Part shown: one piece after another, positions 1 to 5,953 of the stretch
Layout: every line of letters begins with the position of its first letter
How positions within the stretch are numbered: the stretch's first letter is position 1
Source of the DNA: Candidatus Omnitrophota bacterium
GTDB taxonomy: Bacteria; Omnitrophota; Omnitrophia; Omnitrophales; Danuiimicrobiaceae
Length of the DNA: 11,777 nt
Direction: 5' to 3'
NCBI GenBank assembly: GCA_016206945.1
Contig: JACQQP010000157.1
Span: 1 to 11,777, forward strand
Notes under the pieces: model-generated
The model's input: only the letters and a program-made list of their open reading frames with translations
What the model was told of the DNA's origin: nothing
Databases searched by the model: none
Made by a program: the position numbers and the translations under genes

Positions 1-131
1 GTATTGACCTTAATCCTCCCCCCGCCAAAGCGGGGGGAGGAGAGGAGAGGGGTCTTTACTACCAGCTTTCAGTCTATGATGCAAAAGGCAATCAAGATCG
101 GACAAGTGTGGGAGAGATCAGTCTTATTTGA
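1..131 (+). CDS. C-terminal end of a protein with a fibronectin type III-like last domain (5' truncated by window)
   Basis: A frame with codons starting at position 3 is open from the window edge to a TGA at 129-131. Its last 25 residues (54-128) read like the final strands of an FN3 domain: a YYQLSVYDAKGN core with alternating hydrophobics, then a GEISLI end, comparable to the common pattern in which Tyr-Tyr, a Val strand and 'D-x-x-G-N' close the fold. FN3 domains are typical of secreted or surface proteins, so that location is an inference. The start and all upstream domains are outside the window. Residues coded by 14-41 are rich in Pro, Ala and Gly and come from a strong palindrome, so the loop before the last strands seems to carry an inserted repeat in frame. 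The gene is convergent with the M28 peptidase, with 19 bases between the stops. No homology search was possible; the domain call rests on a short segment. Confidence 0.5.
   Translation, partial: IDLNPPPAKAGGGEERGLYYQLSVYDAKGNQDRTSVGEISLI
14..41. repeat. 12-bp perfect palindrome with CAAA loop, in frame in the FN3-like gene
   Basis: Arms 14-25 (TCCTCCCCCCGC) and 30-41 are perfect reverse complements around a 4-base loop CAAA. A weaker outer pair, GACC at 6-9 and GGTC at 51-54, may mark the true element limits. It lies inside an open frame, where it codes a Pro/Ala/Gly/Glu-rich stretch. Read on the - strand it follows the M28 stop by over 100 bases and has no T run, so a terminator role is not supported. 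It looks like one copy of a dispersed GC-rich palindromic repeat. Confidence 0.75.
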
Positions 132-150
132 AGGCGAATGTGATTGTCGC

Positions 151-1155
151 TTAAACTTCATCCAGCGCGACAAGCGCTTTAGCAACTCCGCGCGTTACAC
201 TTTGCATGAAATCTAAATCAAGGGTGTCAATGGTATCGCTTGGACCATGATAATGTGGATTTCGATAGAAGGAAGTATCCGTGATGAGAAGAGCGGGATA
301 ACCTTGATCCCAAAAGGGCGAGTGATCGCTCCAACGGGTTGCATAAAGGAAAATGCCATTAAACGGTATGATAAGGGATTCAACAGGAAGGCCTTCCGTT
401 TCTTTCATTTTTGCTTTGAACCTATTTAAAAATTTCCATGAGCGGACATTTCCAACAATTGCGATAAAATTGCCGACGTCGGGATAAAAAAGTCCAAAAC
501 CAGCCGGCATTTTTTGGCTTTTTGGTTGATCGCTTGTAAATCCTACCATTTCAAGGGAAATCATTCCGCGGACTTGGACATTTCGAGCTCTCAGCTTTTT
601 CGCGTACGCGTCGGAGCCAATCATATTCCACTCTTCCATGTGGAACCCGATAAATTCCACGGTATGATTCCATTTTCGATCGGCTAGCATTCTCGCCAGT
701 TCCAGCATGACCGCCACACCGCTGGCATTATCATCAGCACCGGGAGATCCGGGGACCGTATCAAAATGAGCGCCAACAATGATTCGTTCCTCCGATACCC
801 CACCTTTCTTCCGTCCGATGATGTTTTCAAAGCGTCCCCCTTCGAACGAAAAGAGATCGAGTTCTATTTCATATCCAAGTCCCGCCAGTGTTTCTTTCAC
901 ATAAAGGAATACCTCTTCCAGATGCTGATCGCTTAAGCCCGCGGTGCGCTCCCCAACTATTTTTTCGAGATGCCTTTTGAGAAGTTCTTTGTTGATTTCT
1001 TCCATCTGAGCCGATCCTTGAATGGGCAAGACGATGATTGTTAGTAAAAACGTCATTGCGAGTCCGCCGAAGGCGGACGCGGCAATCTCTATGCTTTTGG
1101 ATTGCTTCGGCCTCATGGAGAACATTGCCTCGCAATGACGGTGCTTTCCAAACAT
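151..1155 (-). CDS. M28-family zinc aminopeptidase-like protein, probably exported
   Basis: The 334-aa product carries the two-zinc M28 signature in order: AHFDTV (His130, Asp132), GADDNASG (Asp142, likely bridging ligand), FHMEEW (Glu174 likely general base, Glu175 ligand), SLEMVGF (Glu202, probable fourth ligand), WSDHSPFW around 275-282, and HYHGPSDT (His303). Family members remove N-terminal residues from peptides; the substrate here is unknown. Residues 34-50 form a hydrophobic stretch ending in GSAQ, consistent with a signal peptide and export. The N-terminus is odd: codons 6-34 or so are supplied by a 90-bp palindromic element. Without it the protein would start MFGKH-FLLTII, an ordinary signal peptide, so 1155 is preferred as the original start. 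An ATG at 1056, inside the element's end, would give 301 aa. No clear Shine-Dalgarno sequence precedes either start. The gene is divergent from tilS across 72 bases. Confidence 0.87.
   Translation of the reverse strand: MFGKHRHCEAMFSMRPKQSKSIEIAASAFGGLAMTFLLTIIVLPIQGSAQMEEINKELLKRHLEKIVGERTAGLSDQHLEEVFLYVKETLAGLGYEIELDLFSFEGGRFENIIGRKKGGVSEERIIVGAHFDTVPGSPGADDNASGVAVMLELARMLADRKWNHTVEFIGFHMEEWNMIGSDAYAKKLRARNVQVRGMISLEMVGFTSDQPKSQKMPAGFGLFYPDVGNFIAIVGNVRSWKFLNRFKAKMKETEGLPVESLIIPFNGIFLYATRWSDHSPFWDQGYPALLITDTSFYRNPHYHGPSDTIDTLDLDFMQSVTRGVAKALVALDEV
1051..1140. repeat. 90-bp palindromic element with perfect 12-bp terminal inverted repeats
   Basis: CGTCATTGCGAG at 1051-1062 and its exact reverse complement at 1129-1140 bound a 90-bp unit. 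Inside is a further hairpin, GTCCGCC-GAA-GGCGGAC (1062-1078). This 'GTCATTGCGAG...CTCGCAATGAC' type is recognisable as a dispersed repeat seen in many environmental bacterial genomes (from memory). Ninety is a multiple of three and the element is open in the peptidase frame, so it is translated as 30 codons within the N-terminal region. No target-site duplication is obvious at its borders. Confidence 0.88.
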
Positions 1156-1215
1156 TTTATATCAATTTCTGTTATCGGAGAAACAAATTAGAATCGCACC
1201 CGCGGAACAGAATGT

Positions 1216-1221
1216 TATAAT
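1216..1221 (+). promoter_or_regulatory. Perfect TATAAT -10 box, six bases before tilS ATG
   Basis: TATAAT at 1216-1221 is followed by six bases and the tilS ATG at 1228. Initiation 6-7 bases after a -10 box would start the transcript at or next to the A of the start codon, which would make a leaderless mRNA. That agrees with the lack of a Shine-Dalgarno sequence before tilS. No good -35 hexamer lies 16-18 bases upstream, so the call is tentative. Confidence 0.4.
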
Positions 1222-1227
1222 GAGCGC

Positions 1228-2802
1228 ATGATTCAAGCGCATTTTTTAAAAACGATTCGAAAATTCCGAATGATTGAAAAAGGCGATTCCCTTTTAGTGG
1301 CTGTTTCAGGTGGATGTGATTCGACAACTCTTCTTCACCTACTCTTGGAACTTAAGGCGAGTTGGAAACTGAAACTAGCCATTCTGCATGTGAATCACAA
1401 ATTAAGAGGGAAGGCTTCGGTGCGAGACGAACAATTTGTTCGAGCGCTTGCGCGTCGAGTGAGGATCCCGATTTTTGTTGCTCGTGTGGAAGTAAAACAG
1501 AAGGCGAAGGAGGAGAAAATTTCCCTTGAAGAAGCGGCACGCGAAGCGCGGTATCGTTTTTTTGAGGAAATGGCTCAGGCGAAGCGCGCCAATAAAATTG
1601 TTTTGGCCCACACGCAAGATGATCAAGCTGAAACGGTTTTGATGCGGATCATTACGGGGACAGGTCTTCAAGGGCTTCAAGCCATTCGTCCGAAACGAAA
1701 ATTAAATGAGGGGTCGGGTAGTTTTCGACCCCTCACCCTAGCCAGCTTCATTAAACTTTGTGATTGGAAGATTCATGAAGCTGGCATAGGGTTACCAATC
1801 GGTAATCCCACGCGCACCGTAAAGGTGCGCTGGGATGAGGCATCGGGAACACCTTATAAAAACTCCCCGATGCCTCAATTAAATGGAGCATACGTGGTCC
1901 GTCCGCTCATTGAAGTTCCGCGTGCTGAAATTCGCGAATTTGCAAGGGCAAATCGCATTCGTTTCCGAGAAGACGCAATGAATCGCTCGCTTCAATTTTT
2001 GAGAAATCGAATTCGTTTAAAACTTCTGCCCTTTTTGGAGCGATCCTTCAATCCACAGGTGAAGAAGGCGTTGGCGAGACTTCCTCATTTATTGGATGTG
2101 GATCTTGCTTTTCTGGAGGAAACTGCCGAGCTGGTTTACAAGCGCCTGGCCCATCGTGAGCACGCTCGAGAAATTTCATTTCCAAAACAATCGTTTCTAC
2201 AATTGAAACCGTCCATTCAATATCGTTTGATGAATTGCGCCGTTCGTGCCTTGGCTCAAGCAGAACTTGATTTTGAACACTGGAATATGTTTCTTGGCGC
2301 TCTGACTATAGGGCGCCGATTTCAACTTCAGTTTCCTAAAAATCTCCTAGTCTCTGTTTCGCGGGATGCGATTTGCATTCGGCGTAGGAAACGACCGTCA
2401 GCATTTTTTTCTTATGCACTCTCTTTAGGGGAATCTGTTTATATTCCTGAAATTGACGCCACAGTTTCTTGCGAGTTGCTTAATGGAAAAGTCAAGGTCG
2501 TCCGGAAGAGGGATCCGAGTTTTGACGTCTTTGACGGTCGAGAGCTTTCGTTTCCGCTCACAGTTCGCAGCCGAAAACCTGGAGACCGGTTTCAACCATT
2601 GGGGCAAGCCAGACCCTTTAAACTGAAAGAATTTTTGATCAATCGCCACATTCCTCAAGAGGAAAAAGATCGCCTTCCGATTGTCCTTTCTGGAAGTGAT
2701 ATTGTTTGGGTGGGTGGCGTTGCAATGGGAGATGCCTTTAAAGTCAACCCCAAAACAAGACAGTTTGTCCGCCTTGCGCTTGCTTCTGGGAATCAAATAT
2801 AA
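1228..2802 (+). CDS. tilS: tRNA(Ile)-lysidine synthase TilS, with a 59-codon in-frame insertion
   Basis: TilS uses ATP and lysine to convert C34 of the CAU anticodon of tRNA-Ile to lysidine, so that it reads AUA instead of AUG. The N-terminal PP-loop ATPase has the signature SGGCDS (27-32), then HVNHKLRG (54-61) and HTQDDQAETVLMR (128-140). The RNRIR motif is at 259-263, and the C-terminal substrate-binding domain shows RSRKPGDRFQPLG (447-459). The product is 524 aa; the family is usually about 430-480. The excess is explained by residues 161-219, coded by an inserted palindromic element flanked by a direct repeat; removing it joins RPKRKLN to GAYVVRPL, as in ordinary TilS. The start at 1228 gives the expected N-terminus just before the PP-loop and may be leaderless. 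The next gene is ftsH, an arrangement known from other bacteria, where hpt often lies between them; hpt is absent here. Confidence 0.95.
   Translation: MIQAHFLKTIRKFRMIEKGDSLLVAVSGGCDSTTLLHLLLELKASWKLKLAILHVNHKLRGKASVRDEQFVRALARRVRIPIFVARVEVKQKAKEEKISLEEAAREARYRFFEEMAQAKRANKIVLAHTQDDQAETVLMRIITGTGLQGLQAIRPKRKLNEGSGSFRPLTLASFIKLCDWKIHEAGIGLPIGNPTRTVKVRWDEASGTPYKNSPMPQLNGAYVVRPLIEVPRAEIREFARANRIRFREDAMNRSLQFLRNRIRLKLLPFLERSFNPQVKKALARLPHLLDVDLAFLEETAELVYKRLAHREHAREISFPKQSFLQLKPSIQYRLMNCAVRALAQAELDFEHWNMFLGALTIGRRFQLQFPKNLLVSVSRDAICIRRRKRPSAFFSYALSLGESVYIPEIDATVSCELLNGKVKVVRKRDPSFDVFDGRELSFPLTVRSRKPGDRFQPLGQARPFKLKEFLINRHIPQEEKDRLPIVLSGSDIVWVGGVAMGDAFKVNPKTRQFVRLALASGNQI
1700..1708 (+). repeat. 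Left copy of the direct repeat flanking the tilS insertion
   Basis: AATTAAATG here is identical to 1877-1885, and the copies are 177 bases apart. This is the expected footprint of a target-site duplication of 8-9 bp. Confidence 0.8.
1708..1876. mobile_element. MITE-like palindromic element inserted in frame in tilS
   Basis: Ends 1708-1725 and 1859-1876 are terminal inverted repeats matching at 15 of 18 positions (GAGGGGTCGGGTAGTTTT against GAGGCATCGGGGAGTTTT). They are flanked by the direct repeat AATTAAATG at 1700-1708 and 1877-1885; the last G is ambiguous between target and element, so the duplication is 8 or 9 bp. The interior is a chain of hairpins: 1708-1716 with 1726-1734 (9 bp, perfect), 1736-1751 with 1775-1791 (one bulge), 1812-1818 with 1824-1830 (7 bp) and 1837-1847 with 1866-1876 (11 bp, perfect). 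The insertion adds 177 bases, exactly 59 codons, with no stop in the tilS frame. It codes no transposase, so movement would need one supplied from elsewhere. Confidence 0.85.
1877..1885 (+). repeat. Right copy of the direct repeat flanking the tilS insertion
   Basis: AATTAAATG, identical to 1700-1708. Collapsing the two copies and the DNA between them gives an uninterrupted TilS reading frame. Confidence 0.8.
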
Positions 2803-2824
2803 CCTTAGGTCCTACAAAAGGTTA
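2800..2824 (+). terminator. Weak hairpin at the tilS stop codon
   Basis: TAACCTT (2800-2806, including the stop TAA) pairs perfectly with AAGGTTA (2818-2824) over an 11-base loop. No T run follows directly, though a T-rich stretch lies at 2841-2856. It might attenuate read-through from tilS, but support is thin. Confidence 0.25.
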
Positions 2825-2862
2825 CAAATCACTTGCCCCTGTTTCTCTTTATTGTTACAATG

Positions 2863-2978
2863 ATCCCATCACATGTTTTCCAAGAGCGCGCTTCAGTAAG
2901 TGTATAATGTACTGTGCAGCGCGCTCTTGCATCCCTTGGGATGACGCTGCCTTACAGCGTTAAAACAGGTGATGGGAT
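2863..2978. repeat. 116-bp palindromic element able to form a four-way junction, upstream of ftsH
   Basis: Outer arms 2863-2879 and 2962-2978 match at 16 of 17 positions as inverted repeats (left ATCCCATCACATGTTTT). Between them three hairpins abut with almost no unpaired bases: 2881-2892 with 2918-2929 (12 bp, perfect, extended by CAGTA/TACTG at 2894-2898 and 2910-2914), 2930-2943 (CATCCC/GGGATG) and 2944-2949 with 2955-2960 (ACGCTG/CAGCGT). Only C2880 and T2961 separate the closing stem from the arms. The right outer arm contains GGGAT, the likely ftsH ribosome binding site. No flanking duplication was found, so a mobile origin is not shown; a structured leader RNA is the alternative. Confidence 0.8.
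2903..2908 (+). promoter_or_regulatory. TATAAT, candidate -10 box for ftsH in a hairpin loop
   Basis: TATAAT occupies the 11-base loop of the long hairpin at 2881-2929. A start 6-7 bases downstream would give a leader of about 70 bases lacking the left outer arm. No convincing -35 hexamer is seen at the right distance, so this may be chance. Confidence 0.3.
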
Positions 2979-2986
2979 GAAAAGCT

Positions 2987-5056
2987 ATGGAAAATATAGA
3001 ATCAAGTTCAAACAAGTCAAATTTTAAGGAGAACGCCCAAGGTCAAAGGGCTCCGTTTGGAAAGCGCCCAAGCCTGTCTCCCAAAGGTCCGGATTCAGAG
3101 CGCCGCAGACTGATTGCATTTTTGGTGATTCCTCTGATCTTCTTTGTCCTGCTTCAGATCTTTGTACTTCCCAGAATGGAAATGAGGCAGCTTTCCTACA
3201 GCACTTTTTATGAGATGGTTTCCAATAATCCTGCCACAGGCGATATTGAGTCGGCGGAGTTGGTTGAGAATATGGTTCGAGGGAAACTAAAGGATGGTTC
3301 TTATTTTCAAGTGAACACGCCTGGAAACGACCCTGAACTAATCCCCATTCTCCGGCGGAATGTGACTAATTTTAATGTCAATCCGCCGCAGGTGTTCTGG
3401 CGTAATCTTCTTTATTCAGTTCTTCCGGTTTTGCTTTTGATTGGTTTCTTTTGGTTCTTTGTTTATCGCGGCGTTCAGCAAGGCGGCGGCAAGATTTTTT
3501 CATTTGGAAAGTCACGCGCTCGATTGGCAGGAGGTCAGGAGCAGATCACGTTTAAAGACGTTGCCGGTGTCGATGAAGCGAAGGAGGAACTTCAGGAAAT
3601 TATCGAGTTCTTAAAAGATCCTCAGAAATTTACGAAACTCGGTGGAAAAATTCCGAAGGGTGTTTTACTGCTGGGTCCGCCAGGAACGGGCAAAACGCTT
3701 TTGGCCAAAGCCGTAGCAGGCGAAGCAAATGTTCCTTTTTATACGATCAGTGGTTCTGATTTTGTTGAAATGTTTGTCGGAGTTGGTGCCGCGCGTGTTC
3801 GGGACCTTTTTGAACAGGGCAAGCGCGCCGCAAAGTCGAGCGGTCGTGGAGCCATCATCTTCATCGACGAAATTGATGCTGTTGGACGCCAGCGTTTTGC
3901 GGGAATTGGCGGCGGTCATGACGAGCGCGAACAAACCTTAAATGCACTTCTGGTTGAGATGGATGGTTTTGACAGTCATTCAGGCATCATTTTGATTGGG
4001 GCAACGAACCGGCCTGATGTTTTGGATCCCGCGCTCCTTCGTCCCGGCCGTTTCGATCGGCAAATTGTGGTGGACCGTCCTGACATTAAAGGCCGCGAGG
4101 CCATATTGCAAATTCACACGCGGAACATCAAGTTGGCAAAGGATGCAGATTTACTGAAACTCGCGCGTCAGACGCCCGGTTTCTCGGGGGCGGATCTTGC
4201 GAACCTGGCGAATGAAGCCGCGCTTCTTGCAGCGCGTTATGGGAAGACTGAAGTGGGTCAGTCGGAACTCGAAAGTTCTATCGAACGTGTGATGGCGGGT
4301 CCTGAACGCAAGTCGCGAATTATTTCAAAGGATGAGAAAGAAATCGTAGCGGTTCATGAATCGGGCCACGCGCTTTTGACTCTTTTGGTGATGGGTTCTA
4401 CGGACCAGCTTCATAAAGTTTCCATCATTCCGCGCGGACATGCTGCTTTAGGTTATACACTTCACCTTCCGCTTGAAGATCGATACCTCGTTCGCGAAAA
4501 AGAGCTTTTAGATAAGATTACGGTACTTCTGGGCGGGCGGGTGGCTGAGGAACTCGTTTTTAAACAGATTACGACGGGCGCACATAATGATCTTGAAGTG
4601 GCTACCAATTATGCTCAACGAATGGTCTGCGAATACGGAATGAGCAAGCGTTTGGGCCATCTGACGTTCGGACGGAAAGATCGAGAAGTATTTTTGGGCC
4701 GAGATCTGCTGCGCGAGAAAGATTACTCGGAGAGCACAGCCGTTGCGATCGATGAAGAAGTGCGTCGCATTGTTGATGAGTGTTATCAACGTGCTCGAAT
4801 GACGCTTGAAAAAAATTTAGACAAACTTAAGAACCTTTCGAACCGCCTTTTGGAAAAAGAGGTGCTTGAAAGCGAAGAAGTAAAGCAAATCGTTGGCCTG
4901 AACAATATCCCTGCGACGAAGGAAATTAAAAAGCCGACCGACGTTAATCCAGCTAAGCCTGCCTCCCCAGCTGGCGGGCCTGCTTCGCCGGCAGGCCCCG
5001 TAGAATCGCGCAGCGATTTATACGGAGCAGGCGGGCGATCTCAAGAAAAAGCATAG
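2987..5056 (+). CDS. ftsH: ATP-dependent zinc metalloprotease FtsH
   Basis: FtsH is a hexameric inner-membrane AAA+ protease that extracts and degrades misfolded membrane proteins and selected soluble regulators. In the 689-aa product a basic N-terminus precedes TM1 (about 41-62). A periplasmic segment with an FtsH_ext fold leads to TM2 (about 139-160). The AAA+ module has Walker A GPPGTGKT (230-237), pore motif FVGVGA (263-268), Walker B IIFIDEID (290-297) and the SRH ending LRPGRFDRQ (351-359). The protease site is HESGH (457-461), with Ser where HEAGH is usual, and likely third zinc ligand Asp535 in GAHNDL. The conserved part ends near residue 640. Residues about 657-684 are a Pro/Ala/Gly-rich tail coded by a palindromic element. 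The start is set by GGGAT at 2974-2978. This binding site lies in the outer stem of the upstream junction element. folP follows, as in E. coli. Confidence 0.97.
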   Translation: MENIESSSNKSNFKENAQGQRAPFGKRPSLSPKGPDSERRRLIAFLVIPLIFFVLLQIFVLPRMEMRQLSYSTFYEMVSNNPATGDIESAELVENMVRGKLKDGSYFQVNTPGNDPELIPILRRNVTNFNVNPPQVFWRNLLYSVLPVLLLIGFFWFFVYRGVQQGGGKIFSFGKSRARLAGGQEQITFKDVAGVDEAKEELQEIIEFLKDPQKFTKLGGKIPKGVLLLGPPGTGKTLLAKAVAGEANVPFYTISGSDFVEMFVGVGAARVRDLFEQGKRAAKSSGRGAIIFIDEIDAVGRQRFAGIGGGHDEREQTLNALLVEMDGFDSHSGIILIGATNRPDVLDPALLRPGRFDRQIVVDRPDIKGREAILQIHTRNIKLAKDADLLKLARQTPGFSGADLANLANEAALLAARYGKTEVGQSELESSIERVMAGPERKSRIISKDEKEIVAVHESGHALLTLLVMGSTDQLHKVSIIPRGHAALGYTLHLPLEDRYLVREKELLDKITVLLGGRVAEELVFKQITTGAHNDLEVATNYAQRMVCEYGMSKRLGHLTFGRKDREVFLGRDLLREKDYSESTAVAIDEEVRRIVDECYQRARMTLEKNLDKLKNLSNRLLEKEVLESEEVKQIVGLNNIPATKEIKKPTDVNPAKPASPAGGPASPAGPVESRSDLYGAGGRSQEKA
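4957..5036. repeat. ~80-bp palindromic element in frame in the ftsH 3' end
   Basis: Nested pairs are visible. GCCTGC (4957-4962) pairs with GCAGGC (5027-5032). GGGCCTGC (4976-4983) pairs with GCAGGCCC (4991-4998). CCGTA (4998-5002) pairs with TACGG (5021-5025), enclosing AATCGC/GCGATT (5004-5009 and 5013-5018). CCAGCTGG at 4967-4974 is a further self-palindrome. The segment is GC-richer than the surrounding ftsH sequence and codes the repetitive PASPAGGPASPAGP part of the tail. The exact limits are uncertain and no target duplication was recognised. Confidence 0.7.
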
Positions 5057-5076
5057 TCAAAGTCCAGATCCTTTCT

Positions 5077-5092
5077 CCTATGGGATCATAGG
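5077..5092 (+). promoter_or_regulatory. Small hairpin before folP
   Basis: CCTATG (5077-5082) and CATAGG (5087-5092) pair perfectly around GGAT, ending one base before a possible TTG start at 5093. GGGAT at 5082-5086, the only purine-rich site near that TTG, is in the loop and upper stem. It could affect folP initiation or be chance. Confidence 0.3.
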
Positions 5093-5104
5093 TTGACCAT
5101 CCAA

Positions 5105-5953
5105 ATGTTTTGGAAAGTACGAAACATTACGCTTACCTTTGAACGTCCGCTCATCATGGGGATTTTGAATTTGACCCCGGATTCTTTTTATGACGGTGGC
5201 CGATTTTTGAGTCCCGAGCGGGCGTGCGCCCAAGCAATTCAACTCGTTCAAGAAGGAGCGGACATCCTCGATTTGGGGGCTGAGTCGACGCGGCCGGGAG
5301 CCCTACCTGTATCTGAAGCTGAGGAGTTTGATCGATTGCTTCCCGTTCTTCATGCGATTAAGGAGCAAATTAAAATTCCGATTTCGATTGACACAACGAA
5401 ATCGAAAGTAGCAAGGCGCGCTCTCGAGGAGGGTGCTCATATCATTAATGATGTAAGCGGTCTTCGCGAAGATCCAGTGTTAGCTCAAGTGGCCGAGGAA
5501 TTTCACGCCGGCCTTGTCCTGATGCACAGGCGCGGCACTCCTGAGACGATGCAACTGATGACTGATTATGGCGATTTGATTGGGGAGGTCATGCAAGAAT
5601 TGAGTCAAAGCGTGGAAGTAGCCGAATCGCATGGAGTTTCGGGCGATCAAATGGTGATCGATCCGGGAATTGGGTTTTCTAAGACAGCAGAGCAAAATTT
5701 GGAGCTGATCGAACGCTTAGGTGAATTCAAACGCTTAGGCCGTCCTATTTTGGTTGGGCCTTCTCGGAAATCTTTTATTGGAGCCATAACTAAGCAAGCG
5801 CCCGATAAACGCTTGATTGGAACAGTAGCAGCCTCTGTTTTAGCGGTGGAACGCGGTGCCAATCTTTTGCGCGTCCACGACGCGTGGGCAGTTAAAGAAG
5901 CGGTGGCAGTAGCGAGTGCGATTTTGAATTCCGGGAAGCAGGTGGTAGGATGA
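5105..5953 (+). CDS. folP: Dihydropteroate synthase FolP
   Basis: DHPS condenses 6-hydroxymethyl-7,8-dihydropterin pyrophosphate with p-aminobenzoate to give dihydropteroate, a step of folate synthesis and the sulfonamide target. From the ATG at 5105 the product is 282 aa, the usual size. Landmarks: MGILNLTPDSFYDGG (residues 18-32), LGAESTRPGA (57-66), ISIDTTKS (93-100), INDVSG (114-119), VIDPGIGF (184-191), GPSRKSFIG with the catalytic-site Lys (218-226) and RVHDAW (256-261). The TIM-barrel motifs are all intact. An in-frame TTG at 5093 would add four residues and has GGGAT upstream; 5105 is preferred because MFWKVRNITL resembles the usual DHPS N-terminus, but the ribosome-binding evidence slightly favours 5093. 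The stop overlaps the yebC start as ATGA, implying translational coupling. Confidence 0.95.
   Translation: MFWKVRNITLTFERPLIMGILNLTPDSFYDGGRFLSPERACAQAIQLVQEGADILDLGAESTRPGALPVSEAEEFDRLLPVLHAIKEQIKIPISIDTTKSKVARRALEEGAHIINDVSGLREDPVLAQVAEEFHAGLVLMHRRGTPETMQLMTDYGDLIGEVMQELSQSVEVAESHGVSGDQMVIDPGIGFSKTAEQNLELIERLGEFKRLGRPILVGPSRKSFIGAITKQAPDKRLIGTVAASVLAVERGANLLRVHDAWAVKEAVAVASAILNSGKQVVG

Noticed and set aside
4..216. A 70-codon + strand frame at the left edge
   Set aside because: It reads through the palindrome, the end of the FN3-like gene in another frame and the M28 3' end; no family features.
1708..1876. Intein, group I/II intron or programmed frameshift in tilS
   Set aside because: The insert is far too short for an intein or self-splicing intron, shows none of their motifs, and keeps the frame; the direct repeats fit transposition better.
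2863..2978. tRNA or known riboswitch
   Set aside because: The cloverleaf-like topology has arms of the wrong lengths (17-bp closing stem, 17-bp first arm), with no anticodon loop or T-loop sequence, and I recognise no riboswitch core.
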